From positions 776,166-840,165 of the forward strand of contig VZQC01001662.1 in NCBI GenBank assembly GCA_009823505.1: a stretch of 64,000 nucleotides of DNA, written 5' to 3'. The DNA is from Rhizomys pruinosus (taxonomy: Eukaryota; Chordata; Mammalia; Rodentia; Spalacidae). Under the pieces are notes generated by a model. That model saw only the letters and a list, made by a program, of their open reading frames with translations, had not been told where the DNA came from and did no database searches. A program made the translations under genes and the position numbers. Each line of letters begins with the position of its first letter. Position 1 is the first letter of the stretch. Below, in pieces: positions 1-42,000 of the stretch.

Positions 1-137
1 TTTCAAGACACAGTCTCTCTGTAGCCCCAGCTGTCCTGGAACTCACTCTGTAGACCAGGCTGGCCTTGAACTCACAGAGAGCCGCCTGCCTCTGCCTCCC
101 AAGTGCTAGGATTAAAGGCGTGCGCCATGCTAGGCTA
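1..137 (-). repeat. B1 SINE, cut by window edge
   Basis: Antisense B1 (7SL-derived): the words gtagaccaggctggccttga and cctcccaagtgctaggatta appear in order. The 3' tail is lost at the window start. Confidence 0.9.
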
Positions 138-212
138 TTATTCTGGCCTCTGTGCAGGTGTGTCCATATACATACAAACACATATGCATACACTCACAAA
201 TAATTTTTTTAA

Positions 213-412
213 AGAGTACTTTTTAAAAATTTTATTTATTTTTGTATGTGTGGCGTGCGCAACTATGCCCAGCTTAAAGTCGGTTCTTAGCCACCATGTG
301 GGTGCTGGGAATTGAACCCTGGTCCTCTGCAACAGCAGTTGGCAAAAAACAAAACAAAAAAAAAACAACAGAGCAGTTGGCACTCTTAACCACTGAGCCA
401 TCTCTCCAGCCC
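213..412 (-). repeat. B2 SINE, internally rearranged
   Basis: Antisense B2: an AT-rich tail, then ccatgtgggtgctgggaat, then the head ending gagccatctctccagccc. An A-rich insertion splits the head and duplicates the word gcagttggc. Confidence 0.85.
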
Positions 413-1039
413 TGGCTTCATTCACTATTAACATGTGATCACCAAACTGCTTTATGCAACTCAGGACTAGGAATCCATCTTTATTAGACAGCTCCACCTC
501 TTTCCTAATACAGTGGTCACTACATGTGGCTATTAAACAAAAACTTTAGTTATTAACCACATCAACCATATTTCAAATGTGCTTTGAACAAGTGGCTGAC
601 TACAATATTGGACTATGGAAGTCATTTCAGAAAATTTAACTGTTAGAAAGTAGCTTAGTAGAAAAACACCTAGTATGCTTAGCCCCTGGGTTTGATCCCC
701 AGCACTGCCCTCCCCCTACTCCAAGTTTGAACGGACAGCTTGGAAACAACACATCCAAACTTAGTGGCAGGTCTTTGTCCTGCCATCTACAGAGGTTGTG
801 AGGGGGTAGGAGAGGTGGACCACTGGGAAAGGGTTTCCCCTCACTTGCATTTCAAGTGATAAAAAGGGTGCTGCTGCTGACTTCCAAAAAGGTCATCTGT
901 GAATGGATGCCAGTGTGGTTACAGCTGGGGCTTTTTCTCTTTCGAGTTTGGGCCATTTATACATCTCAATCTTGTGGGTCACTTGCTTTTGTGTTCCAGA
1001 TGGGCACTCAATTCAGCTAGTTGGTTCTGGAAATTTTTG
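413..1039. other. Unique DNA with an ID-like SINE
   Basis: No exon is recognised. About 648-708 resembles an ID element (tRNA-derived), with a B-box-like gtttgatccccagcac. The remainder is ordinary non-coding sequence. Confidence 0.5.
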
Positions 1040-1200
1040 TTGCTTTTTAAATTTAAATTTTATTATTACGTGTGTGTTTGTGCCATGGCCACGAGTCCTC
1101 TGGTCAACTTAACAGCGTCCTTTCTCTGATTCCACCATGGGTTCTGGAATTGCAGATCATCAGGCTGAGCTCTTTTATTCACTGAGTCACCTCAGCAGCC
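1040..1200 (-). repeat. Old B2/B3-type SINE
   Basis: A weak antisense match to the B2/B3 family: AT-rich tail, then ttctggaattgcagatcatc, then a head resembling cactgagtcacctcagcagcc. Strongly diverged, so the family call is tentative. Confidence 0.45.
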
Positions 1201-1613
1201 TAGCTCTGGAAATTTTATTGGGGATCTCAGAAGAGATCCTTCAACTGAGTTGCTAAATTTTATGATATGGAACATCTTGTCTCTACTGCCTGTGTATGAA
1301 GGTAAATGCATGGGAAAGTACAACCAGAGATGTCAAGCTACGGGTTGCTGGTATTTTCTGGATCCTGTATTCAACGATCAAGATCCACTCTTTTCAACTA
1401 CTTGAGTACGGTGAAGCTGCATCCCTGCGAGCTTGGATCGCTAGGCATCTTTATGCACACGGTTTCAACGGCCCTTTATCCTTGGGTTCTTTATTCCCGT
1501 TAACTTGCCTCGATGCCTCTTGGAACTCCAAGCTGCAAGCTGCAAGTCCACATACCTCCTGATGTCCACGAGGCACATCCGAAACTGACCTATTTATTGG
1601 TGACCCCATCTTT

Positions 1614-1827
1614 TTAATGTTTTTATGTGTATGAATGTACTGTCTGCATGTAGGTTTGTGCACCCGTGTCATGCAATGCTGCGGAGGTCAGAAGAGGGTG
1701 TCGGATTCCCCTGGAACTGGAGTTAAAGACGGTTCTCAGCCGCCATGTGGGTGCTGGGGATGGAACCTGGGTCCTCTGCAAGAGCAGTCGGCAGCGCTCT
1801 TAACTGCTAGGCCATCTCTCCAGCCCC
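1614..1827 (-). repeat. Full-length B2 SINE with target-site duplication
   Basis: Antisense B2 with a clean head (ggccatctctccagcccc). It is flanked by a perfect 16-bp direct repeat, tggtgaccccatcttt, at 1598-1613 and 1829-1844, which is the target-site duplication. Confidence 0.93.
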
Positions 1828-2369
1828 CTGGTGACCCCATCTTTACACATCCCTGCGAAGGGGGGAACTTACTGGCCCACCCGCCCCTTCCCTCGAAAAA
1901 CCAAGGACGTTAGGTCGGAGCTCCTCCACTTCCACGGCTTGCCAAGGTCACCGCATACTTCGTCGCCTGGCTCCCTGGGGGCAGTGTCCGTGTCCCCCTT
2001 GGCTTCAGGGCCTGGCGCTCTAGGCTGCAGCCGGCCCTTAAGGAGCCGGATCATCTCGCTGATTGCGCAAGGCCCGCGGCTACTCTAGCCTTCAGCAGGG
2101 ACTCGAGACTCGACTCCCTCAGGCCGGGCCACGGTGAACTCCGCTTCTTTGTCTCGATTCGGCCCGGCGCGAGCCCACGGCGACCTCAGCGGTCGCGTTC
2201 AGATGCCCTAGGAGGTCCACGTCGACTCGGGTGCTTCACGCTGCAGACAGAGGAGGGCTGCGGAAGCGAACACGCAGTGCTCTCCTTCCCGCCGCTCTTC
2301 TCTATGGTTGCTTCCTTCCGCGTAGGGAAACCCGTCCTGGCGCATGCGCAGAAGTGGTTTGGGCACTCG

Positions 2370-2447
2370 TAGCGGAGGCGGGGGGCGCAGGGAGCGGGAG
2401 CGGGAGTCGCCGCCGCCGCTGCCGCCGGAGCTAGCCGCGGGACCGAG

Positions 2448-2453
<6 letters not shown>
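2370..2453 (+). other. Sh2b1: Sh2b1 exon 1 (5' UTR; start approximate)
   Basis: The predicted first exon ends ATGCAG before a GTGGGA donor at 2454. The acceptor of the first coding exon is at 4311-4312 (ctttctcctgcag). The 5' limit is a guess from the NRF1 site. The exon carries an ATG at 2448 that opens a uORF once spliced. Confidence 0.55.
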
Positions 2454-10616
<8,163 letters not shown>

Positions 10617-10988
10617 AATACCTGCCCACCCTGCCTTTTCCTGCTCCCAGCCTTAGGTTGTGAGAGAGACTGGCTGGGTAGGGACACAGAGGAGAGTGGG
10701 ACTCCCCTCCCCACATACTTCCTGATCCTTGTCAGCCAAGGGCATGTATGTTGGTACAAGCAGAGGTTCAAGAGCCCCGTTAAGTCCCCAGTTACTACAC
10801 TACAGGTGTCCCTGTCCCACAGTTGGGGACAATGGGCTCTATTACCTCCCCAGGAGCTCTTATGGTCAGCCTACCCATGAGGGCTGTCTCCTCACTAATC
10901 ACCCTCCTACCCGAGCAAGGGCGTGGGGGAAGGGCTGTCAGTTATATTAAGGTTGTTGTTGTTGTTTTAAACAAAATGGAGAAGCATA

Positions 10989-10998
10989 AATAAATAAA
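10989..10998 (+). terminator. Sh2b1: Sh2b1 polyadenylation signals
   Basis: Two overlapping AATAAA hexamers (10989-10994 and 10993-10998) lie about 375 bp past the alpha stop. Cleavage is expected at about 11010-11025. No earlier canonical hexamer was noticed in the 3' UTR. Confidence 0.8.
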
Positions 10999-11384
10999 GG
11001 GTTTATCTCAGATCCATCATGATGACTGTTGCTATGTTGAACATGGGTCCTGGGACAGGCAGCTCAAGAAGTTCTGAGCTGCAGCCAGAGAACTGCCTGT
11101 TTCCAGCCAGCTTTACACACTAGTCAGGTCTTCAGGGCCCTGTCTCTGTATTACTTGGTTTGCTGAGTGCAGAGCTCAGCAGTACTTCCTGGAAGTTCTA
11201 GCATTTGGGGGGCGGTGGGGGATAAGGCTGTGTTTTGAAGTAGTGTCTTACTGTGTGACCAGAGTGTTTGTGATCCTCCTGCTTCAGCCTCCTGTGTGCT
11301 GGGGTTATACCTTTACACCTGCCAGCCGCTTCTCTTAATGGGACAAGAAGGCCAAAAACAGGATTTATGATCACCAAAGGCTTT

Positions 11385-11487
11385 CTTTTATTTTTGAGAC
11401 AGGCTCTCACTCTGTAGTGCTTTCTAGCTTGGAACTTACAGAGATCTGCCTGCCTCTGTCTCCTGAATGCTGGGATTAAAGTCAGCT
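11385..11487 (-). repeat. Degenerate B1 SINE
   Basis: Antisense B1 from ttttgagacaggctctcact to gaatgctgggattaaagtc, lacking the central gtagaccaggctgg block. An older SINE fragment may lie at 11230-11330. Confidence 0.7.
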
Positions 11488-11817
11488 TGGCTTTACTGAG
11501 TAGGAAGAAAATAGGAATTAGCAGGGTCACAGTGTTGGGGGAGATTTAATGTGGCTTTCAGACTCTGACCTACAGAGGGGCCCAAGGCTGAGCTGATCGT
11601 CCCTTTTGTCAGAGCCAAGCTGGAGCACTGCTGTGCCTCTCTCCTTTACCATATGACCTAGGGGCGAGGCTTAGCTCCTCTGGGCCTTGGTATCCTTTGT
11701 AAAATGTGAATTTTCATCGTGGGCTCAGTGCTGCTCACATGGTTTGGCCTGAGTGTTTGTGTTTCTGCTTGAGTTTCACATAAATGTTTCAAAGCTTCCC
11801 TTGAAAGTCAAAAGATC

Positions 11818-13052
11818 TAGCTATCTGGGTCCAGCTTCCACACCTCCAGCCCACCAGCTCACCTCCCTCACCTCAGATCTGGCTGTCTGGGTCCAGCTTC
11901 CACACCTCCAGCCCACCAGCTCACCTCCCTCACCTCAGATCTGGCTGTCTGGGTCCAGCTTCCACACCTCCAGCCCACCAGCTCACCTCCCTCACCTCAG
12001 ATCTGGCTGTCTGGGTCCAGCTTCCACACCTCCAGCCCACCAGCTCACCTCCCTCACCTCAGATCTGGCTGTCTGGGTCCAGCTTCCACACCTCCAGCCC
12101 ACCAGCTCACCTCCCTCACCTCAGATCTGGCTGTCTGGGTCCAGCTTCCACACCTCCAGCCCACCAGCTCACCTCCCTCACCTCAGATCTGGCTGTCTGG
12201 GTCCAGCTTCCACACCTCCAGCCCACCAGCTCACCTCCCTCACCTCAGATCTGGCTGTCTGGGTCCAGCTTCTGCACCTCCAGCCCACCAGCTCACCTCC
12301 CTCACCTCAGATCTGGCTGTCTGGGTCTAGCTTCTGCACCTCCAGCCCACCAGCTCACCTCCCTCACCTCAGATCTGCTGTCTGGGTCCAGCTTCCACAC
12401 CTCCAGCCCACCAGCTCACCTCCCTCACCTTAGATCTGCTGTCTGGGTCCAGCTTCCGCACCTCCAGCCCACCAGCTCACCTCCCTCACCTTAGATCTGC
12501 TGTCTGGGTCCAGCTTCCACACCTCCAGCCCACCAGCTCACCTCCCTCACCTTAGATCTGCTGTCTGGGTCCAGCTTCCACACCCCCAACCCACCAGCCC
12601 ACCTCCCTCACCTCAGATCTGGCTGTGTCCAGCTTCCACACCCCTAACCCACCAGCTCACCTCCCTCACCTCAGATCTGGCTGTCTGGGTCCAGCTTCCA
12701 CACCTCCAGCCCAGCAGCTCACCTTCACCTCAGATCTGGCTGTCTGGGTCCAGCTTCCGCACCTCCAACCCACCATCTCACCTCCTTCACCTCAGATCTG
12801 GCTGTCTGGGTCCAGCTTCCGCACCTCCAATCCACCATCTCACCTCCTTCACCTCAGATCTGGCTGTCTGGGTCCAGCTTCCGCACCTCCAACCCACCAG
12901 CTCACCTCCCTCACCTCAGATCTGGCTGTCTGGGTCCAGCTTCCACACCTCCAGCCCACCAGCTCACCTCCCTCACCTTAGATCTGCTGTCTGGGTCCAG
13001 CTTCCACATCCCCAACCCACCAGCTCACCTCCCTCACCTTAGATCTGGGCTG
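11818..13052 (+). repeat. 62-bp minisatellite, about 20 copies
   Basis: Tandem array with starts 62 bp apart (11821, 11883, 11945 and onward). Each unit contains ctgtctgggtccagcttcc and cagctcacctccctcacct and closes with agatctgg. Some later units lose one G (agatctgctg) and are 61 bp; a few have short deletions (for example near 12,620 and 12,720). It lies between Sh2b1 and Atp2a1. Confidence 0.97.
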
Positions 13053-13424
13053 TGGACATGAAATTTGCAGCCACCACCATGGAACTCCCATCTTTAAACC
13101 TGAATTGTCTCTGAAAGCATCTTCCTGCACTGCAGCTGAGTCCTCCAACTGGGGGCATGCTGGCTTCCCAGCTTGGGGACAGTTGTGGGGTGGGGGGTGG
13201 GGGATGTCAGGAAGAAGGCAGGATCTGAAGACTCCCACTTCCCACTTACTGGGACTGTCCCCTCTCCACCTCAGGCCTCTTATCACTGTGTCCCCACCCT
13301 GGGGAAGTGCAGCAGCCACTCTTCTTTCCCTCAGTGTCTGCCCCCTCCCTCCAGGAGGCCCTACCACGCTATGACCTTGCTATTCTGGGCCTTGTGTCTG
13401 TTCTGTGGGGAGATGGACAGGAGA

Positions 13425-13604
13425 CAGCTGGGCTCACAGGCCACCTAGGCTGGGGACTGGCTGGACTCACAGCTGGGCTCACAGGCCACCTAGGCTGGGG
13501 ACTGGCTGGGCTCACAGCTGGGCTCACAGGCCACCTAGGCTGGGGACTGGCTGGGCTCACAGCTGGGCTCACAGGCCACCTAGGCTGGGGAACCTGCTGG
13601 CTCT
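13425..13604 (+). repeat. 45-bp minisatellite, 4 copies
   Basis: Units beginning cagctgggctcacaggccac start at 13425, 13470, 13515 and 13560. Because 45 is a multiple of three, the array is open in several frames on both strands. No coding role is indicated. Confidence 0.95.
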
Positions 13605-15950
13605 TGTTTTGCTGCATTCCTGGGGCTCCCCAAGTCTTGGCCTTGACTTGGTATTGAATTGGCCCTGTTGTGGGGTGGGGGTGAGATCGGTGCCATGCGA
13701 GTTAGCTAGAGATGGCCAGCAGGCTGTGACACCTGAGTGGGCAGGGCAACTGGTGCTCAAGGGCTCCCCCCAGGTCTTGCCAGCCTTCAGGGCCTTGCCA
13801 TCCTCTTTCCCACTCTGCCAAGCCCTGGCTAGAAGAGCCCAAGAGACAGTTAGGTTCCCTCCAAGCCTGTGTCTGTAGACCTGCTCAGGGGCTGGTACGC
13901 TCTGCCTCCATTCCCTTAACAACCAAGCCTTTCCCCTTCCTCAGCTCCAGGACTCTAGAGGAAGAGTGCTGGTAGAGGGGACCCCCCTCCCCTGGAAGAT
14001 GTGGTCCATGAGATCATGGCATCTACCACCCCACCCCAGGTTGTAGTGCTGGGAGGGGTCCTTTGCAGCCCTGGGTTGGTGACTTGCCCTCTCTGGCCTT
14101 CATTCATCCCCCTGGGAAGCTGGGGGAGGTAGAAATGAATTACCTCAAAGGGCCTCCTTGGCAGGAGTGAGCTGTAAAGCCTGCCTCCTCCCCTCCAACT
14201 TCTTGTCCCTACTTCCCCTCTCCTTGTTTGGGCATTCCTGCTGCTGGAAGACAGTGGCCCTGTCACTTCTCCAGGTAGCGCTAGGGAGAAGCCAGCCAGA
14301 GGCCAGGGCTCCCTGGGTGCTGGGCCTGCCTCTGGCCTGAGGTGGGGGTGCCTGTTAATGTGACCCCCAACATTCACACCTCATTGTCTGAGCCCCTCCA
14401 CCCTAGGTCACTGCAGGACTCTGCTTCCAGGGAGGGGTTTGTGGGAACTGTGAAAAGAGGGCGGGAAGAACTCCGTCCTCACCTCACCCAGACCGCCCCT
14501 CCCCCAAGTCCAAGCCCAAGGAAGCAGGCGTCTGGGGCTCCTCCTTCATTTCTGGCCATCCTGTACCCAACAAGGGGGCTTCTTTCTGCTCTGCCCTGCG
14601 GTAGTACTTGTGCCATTCTTGGGCTGGAGCCCTGGCATGGGAAGGGCTCCTTGGTTATTTCAGGGAAACTGAGGCCTGGGTAGAGAGGGACTTGGCTCCA
14701 GGGTTACCAGCTTTTGGCCCTCGCTGACCTTCCTGCCTGCATTCAGCCCTCGCACCCTGTGTAGCTATCACAGCAGCTGCCCTGGGGTAAACCGAAGGAC
14801 CCCCATGCACAGTGCGGAAGGACACCACACAACAGCTGCCTTTCGGAGGAAGCTGACACCCAGGGCAGCCGCTCTGCACAACTTGCTTTGCACCCAGTCC
14901 CTGGGCCCCGCCCTCTGCCTTCCCACTGCTAGCACCCTGCCGTTCCTTTTCCCTCTGCTCCTTAGACTTTCCTGGCAGCCTCTGCTCCCTCTGCTGCTAG
15001 CTCCATGCTGTCCTCATTTCTCTATACCTACCCTCTCCCTCTCCCTGGGGTCTGAAGCCTCTGATTTATCTAGGCTTCAGAGGCCCTGCCCTTTGGCCCT
15101 CTGGCATGGGGACAGGCCCACTCCCTCTAAGGGTAGCTTCATGAAGACCAGAGCAGAATAAGGACCGCCCACCTTGGGTCAACCCTGAAGCCCCTGGAGT
15201 TAGAGCCCAGCCCGGTGTGAAATGAGGAGAATCTTCTTCCTTGCCCCACCCTGAAGCCCTTGTCCCTCCCCCTGTGCCATCAGCACATTCTGTAGCCTCT
15301 TGGGTTACCTGGCTGTCTGGGTGTCCCATTTTCTTTGTGGGGGGGATTCCCTGTCAGTTTGAGGGGGAGCTGAAGGCTGTGTTCCCAGAGGCTGAGCTAA
15401 AGCAGTGGGGGGGGGGGAGAGAACAAGGAGTCCTGGCTTTGCTCATCGGCCTGGACACTAAATCCCTGTTGATGGCTGCAGCCGCCCCTCCCTAGGGTAG
15501 GGTTACTGTCTTCTGCCCTGTCCCCTTGACCCTCTCCTTCCTAGTCCCCTCTTCTCTCTAGAGCCATTTCCCTGTCCCCCCGATGCTCTCCCCTCCCCCA
15601 CTGGTCCCCCAGGAAGCTTGGAGTCCCTCCTCTGCTTTCTGAGCACACTAGGTAGTGCAGAGGGGTTCAGGATGGACAGGACAGGAAAAGGAAGAGGAAA
15701 GGGGAGGTTAAGGGTGGAAGAGGCTTAGGGAAAGACTTGAGTGTGGGTGAGTCTGGGATTGGAAATTCAGTGTAACTGGGGAAGATGGAGCCCCTGTACC
15801 CATAACAGAAAGTAAAGTCCCCCCCCCGCCCCCTGCTTTCCCGAGGCTGAGGCCACCTTGCTCCCCTCGTGAGTGACATCTCGGTCTGCAGCCCCACTGT
15901 CCCTCTGTCAGCAGAAATCTCTCTTCTGACCCCTCCCGCTGGGGTCTCAG
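13605..15950. other. Unique intergenic DNA upstream of Atp2a1
   Basis: GC-rich, almost SINE-free, with purine- and pyrimidine-rich runs. No exon is recognised. Lack of insertions next to a strongly muscle-specific gene makes regulatory elements likely, but I can point to no single certain site. Confidence 0.5.
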
Positions 15951-16060
15951 CCAGCCAATCCCTGATCTGGGGGGAGGGGAGCCTGGCCCCCCCACTCCCT
16001 CATAAGGACCAGCTGGGGGCTGGGGGGGTGGCTGGCTGCTGCAAGTGGGACTGGGGTCAG
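15950..16060 (+). promoter_or_regulatory. Atp2a1: Predicted Atp2a1 promoter
   Basis: A CCAAT box at 15955-15959, a TATA-like cataagg at 16001-16007 and an E-box CAGCTG at 16010-16015 precede an inferred start near 16030, leaving a 5' UTR of about 180 nt. E-boxes suit a gene driven by myogenic bHLH factors. The start site is inferred, not seen. Confidence 0.5.
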
Positions 16061-16208
16061 AGCTTCGTGGAGGGAGGAAAACCTGGGGGGGTCAGGCAAG
16101 GGAAAGGAAGAAGCCCAGATTGACAAGAGGTGGTCAGACGGAGAAGTCCCCACGAGGGAGCTCCCCGAAAGGAACACATCGCCCCCTGGCCCCCAAAAAG
16201 GGAGCAGG

Positions 16209-38417
<22,209 letters not shown>

Positions 38418-38609
38418 CAGCCCTTTGCTCCTTCTTCCGCACCTGACAGCAAGGCATCTTCAGCCAGAGCCGTGGCACAGACCTTCCCACCCTATTCTGT
38501 TTATAAACCAAGTCCCCTGCCCCTCTGTCCCTTTTCGGCAACCTGCCCTCCCCTTCCCAACCTCATGGGGCTTGTAGGGACAAGGTAACTGACTGAGCTG
38601 AGCTGCTTA

Positions 38610-38615
38610 TTTATT
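38610..38615 (-). terminator. Rabep2: Rabep2 polyadenylation signal
   Basis: TTTATT on the + strand is AATAAA on the minus strand, 460 bp past the Rabep2 stop, and the first canonical hexamer I noticed there. Cleavage is expected near 38585-38600, so the Rabep2 mRNA would overlap the Atp2a1 3' end. Confidence 0.7.
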
Positions 38616-38618
38616 GAA

Positions 38619-38624
38619 AATAAA
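38619..38624 (+). terminator. Atp2a1: Atp2a1 polyadenylation signal
   Basis: AATAAA about 200 bp after the SERCA1b stop. Cleavage is expected at about 38635-38650, within the 3' end of convergent Rabep2. Confidence 0.85.
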
Positions 38625-39074
38625 TGTCAAAAGTCTGGCCTTGCCTCTATGTGTCTTGGGGCCTATACCAGGCACCTGTGGACAGATATCTTAGTGTCAT
38701 TCAGTCCAGAAAGCAGCTGCCTATGCTAGAGCCCTTGTGTGAGAAATGAACCGCTTCTAGCCACCGCAAGCTAGACCTCAGGACTGGACTGGCTGCTGGC
38801 TGGAGATGGCAAGGCAGGAGGGCTGGGTCTGTGAGGCAGCACTGGACACTGCAGGGCTCAGCCTGCATCTTTGGTTCTGGGAGGGGGCTGGGACCCTCAA
38901 CCAGGTGCCATCCCTGAGAACAGAAGGCCCAGCCACTTTGGGTACAAGCACTGGGCCATTCCAGGTTTGCAGTGGGTAGGCTTCACCCTGAGACCCTACA
39001 GTCCCTGTCTCATAGTTCTGATGCAAAGGGGCCAGCGGGAGGGAGCAGAGCTGGGGTGCTTCCTCGAGGGGCCC

Positions 39075-42000
39075 TCAGGAGTCCTTGATGTCTCTGACGT
39101 CCCTCAGAGGTGCCTCATCCAGGATGCTGTGCACTTGCTCCAGAGTCTCTGCTTGGCGGATCCGCTCCAGCCGTACCTGACAAGTTGGGTGGTGGACATG
39201 GACAGCCCTGATGGGGAAACAGCCCCCCCATAGCAGCCAGCCCCTCAGGGTGACGTCTGCAGAGCCAGTCCATGTCAACATGGACGCAAGGGAAGAAATG
39301 GGTCCCAGGAGCTTGGCCTCAGAAAGTATATAGCTGGCCAGTGCCGGGGCTGACAGCAAAAGCCGTCATGCGACCGAGATGTACACAAAAGAGCTTCCAA
39401 TTTTGGGGAGCAATAGCTCAGGGAAAGACCATGCCAGGCCTAGAAGAAGGGAAAGGACTCCTGTAACTGGGGATTGTCCTTGTGAGACCCAGGACATCTT
39501 GTGAGACCAGGCCAGCCAGGTAGGAAGGCCTGGCCATACCTGCAGGGCCTGGGACAGCCGCACAAAGTCCCTCTGCACCTGTTCGCTGGTCTCCAGCTCA
39601 GCCTGGAGCCGAAGTGCCTTGGCTCTCTGTTCGGAGAGGAGGTCTGTGAGCCGGGCCTGTGGGGACAGGATGCAGAGCTGGGCCTGGCTAATCTTGGGCT
39701 AGGTGGGAGGGTGGATGGCCACCGCTGTGGGATGGTGCCCCTCTATGCCACCCAACTCTGACTTCTTCTGTCTGTCTGGAGCCAGGTGGCTGCTGCAGGG
39801 CTTCCTGCCACCTGGTCTGAGGGAGACAAGAAAGTGGAAGAGGCCCTGAGGGCCTTCAGCAGGCAGCTGTGTCACCCAGGTCAGGGCACCAAATGCCACT
39901 CACCTTGCTCTGCTCCTGCTGGACTCGGTCCATTTCTATCCTCAGGCTACACAGGGAGGCTGGGAAGTCAAGTGGAAAGGAGACTGAAGTCATGCCCACA
40001 CGGTCCCTGCTGCACAGGTCTAGCCCTCCGCAGAGTGCTGGCCCCTACTCACCTTCTAGGACCTCTGTGGGAGGAAAAGACAGAGGTCAAGACCGGTTCT
40101 GCACTGCATCCCCTTTCTGCTACCCATGCCCGACTCAGAGACCTGTGGGGAGGCCAGGCACCTTGAGAGTGGGTGGGAGCTACCTCACCTGCCTCCTCAC
40201 GTTGCACCCTCAGCTGCCCCTCCAAGCTGGCTCTGGCTGCTGTCTCCTCCTCCAGTGCCTCCCGAAGCTTCACGATCTCAATGCGCAGGCGCTCGGCCTC
40301 ATGCTCCTGTGCTTGTTTCCTGACCTGCGCCTGCTGCTGAGTGCGCTGCACTAGTTGTTGCAGTTCCTGCAAGACACAAGAGGCCTGCTGGGCACAGGGT
40401 ACAAGAGGAGGGCAGGGGCCAGGGGAGCTCTGCCCAGGTAATGAAAGACACAGGAGGCCTGCGGGGCAGAAGAGGAGGGCAGGGGCCAGGGGAGCTCTGC
40501 CCAGGTAATGAAGACAAAGGAGGTCTGCTGGGCACAGGGCAGAAGAGGAGGGCAGGGGCCAGGGGAGCTCTGGCCAGGTAATGGAAAGGGAAATGGGGAG
40601 GAAGGAGTTATAATGGCAAAGAGAAGCTTGTGGTGAATTTGCAGTGGGAGTGAAGGAATCCAAGTCTATGGCTGCAGCGAAGTATGGAGAACTGGAGAAT
40701 AGAGGAGGGCTGGAGAGTTGGCTCAGTGGCTAAGAGTGCATATTGCTCTTGCAGAAAGCCCGGGCTCAGTTCCCAGCACGCACATGAGCTGGCTCCCAAC
40801 CGCCTGTAACTCCAACTCCAGGGAACCCAACACTCTATCCTCCATGAGCACCTGTGCTCCCAGGCACATACCCATACATGCACATAACTTAAAAAAAAAC
40901 AACAAATCCTTTGACAAAAAGAAAGGCCAGGAGTGGTGGTGCACGCTTTTAAGCCCAGCACTTGGGAGGCAGAGGCAAGTGAATCTCTGTGAGATCAAGG
41001 CCTAGTTTACATAGCAAGATTCAGGTCAGCTGGGGCTATAACAGACAGACAAATAAACAAAAACAAGTGGAAAGTTCCAGAAGATCACCCTTATAGCCCC
41101 TCACAAAGCTTTCAAACAACTCAAGCTGAGCTCTTGATCACACACATGATGAAACGACCTCCCTGACTTCCACGGACACTGTAGGACAGGGGGTTAAGTG
41201 CACACATGCAGGCAATACATTCATACACATAAAACAATAAACTAAAATATTAAAAAAAAAGAGAAAACTACAACAAAAGAGCTGAGGCCCGTAACTCAAG
41301 CACTCTTGGGGTGAAGTAGGAATCAGAATCAGTTCAAGGTCATCCTTGTCTAAATAGGGAGTTCAAGGCCAACCTGGGATGTATGCAGCCTGTCTCACTA
41401 AAAAAACAAGCCAGGGATGGTGGTCAGACAGGATGGAAGACCCTGTCTCAAAAAGACAAAACAAAATAACAATAACAACAAAAAGCTGAAGCCAGGTGTG
41501 ACAGTGGATACCTACCTCAAGAGGCAGGACGTTCTCTGTGAAATTGAGGTCAGCCTGGTCTACACAGAGAGTTCTAGGCTACCTGGGGCTACAAGGAGAC
41601 TGTGTCTCAAAAAAGACAAACCAAACCAAACAAAGCTGGTGTGATAACACACACCGTTAAACCTAGCACTTGGGAGGCAGAGGCAGGCCAATCTCTATTG
41701 AGTTTGAGGCCAATCTGGTTGTGGTCAGGGCTATCTAATGAGACCCTGTCTCAAGAAAAAAACAAAGAAAGAGCAAGTGAGAGATCAAGGACTCCAGAGT
41801 GGATGAAGTTACAACCCTCAAGGCGGATGGAGGCTCCAGAGGATCTACTAACCTGCTAATACAGTATTAAGAAATTAAAATCAACAAAAACCATCAAGGA
41901 TAATGGGTTCAAAGATTCTGAGGGACTCAATCTTGAGGATCTAATGTCACTTAAAACAGCAAACAAGCTGGAGAGATGGCTCAGTGGTTAAGAGCGCTGG

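Noticed and set aside
1..2090. Tufm, expected before Sh2b1
   Set aside because: No EF-Tu motif (such as the GTPase P-loop) is seen in any frame; this end is SINE and unique DNA.
11753..12981. Open frames of 226 and 118 codons over the 62-bp minisatellite
   Set aside because: Repeat-driven: each unit is stop-free in this frame. Nothing resembles a protein domain.
11818..13052. CRISPR-like direct repeats
   Set aside because: Repeats are contiguous with no unique spacers, and the genome is mammalian.
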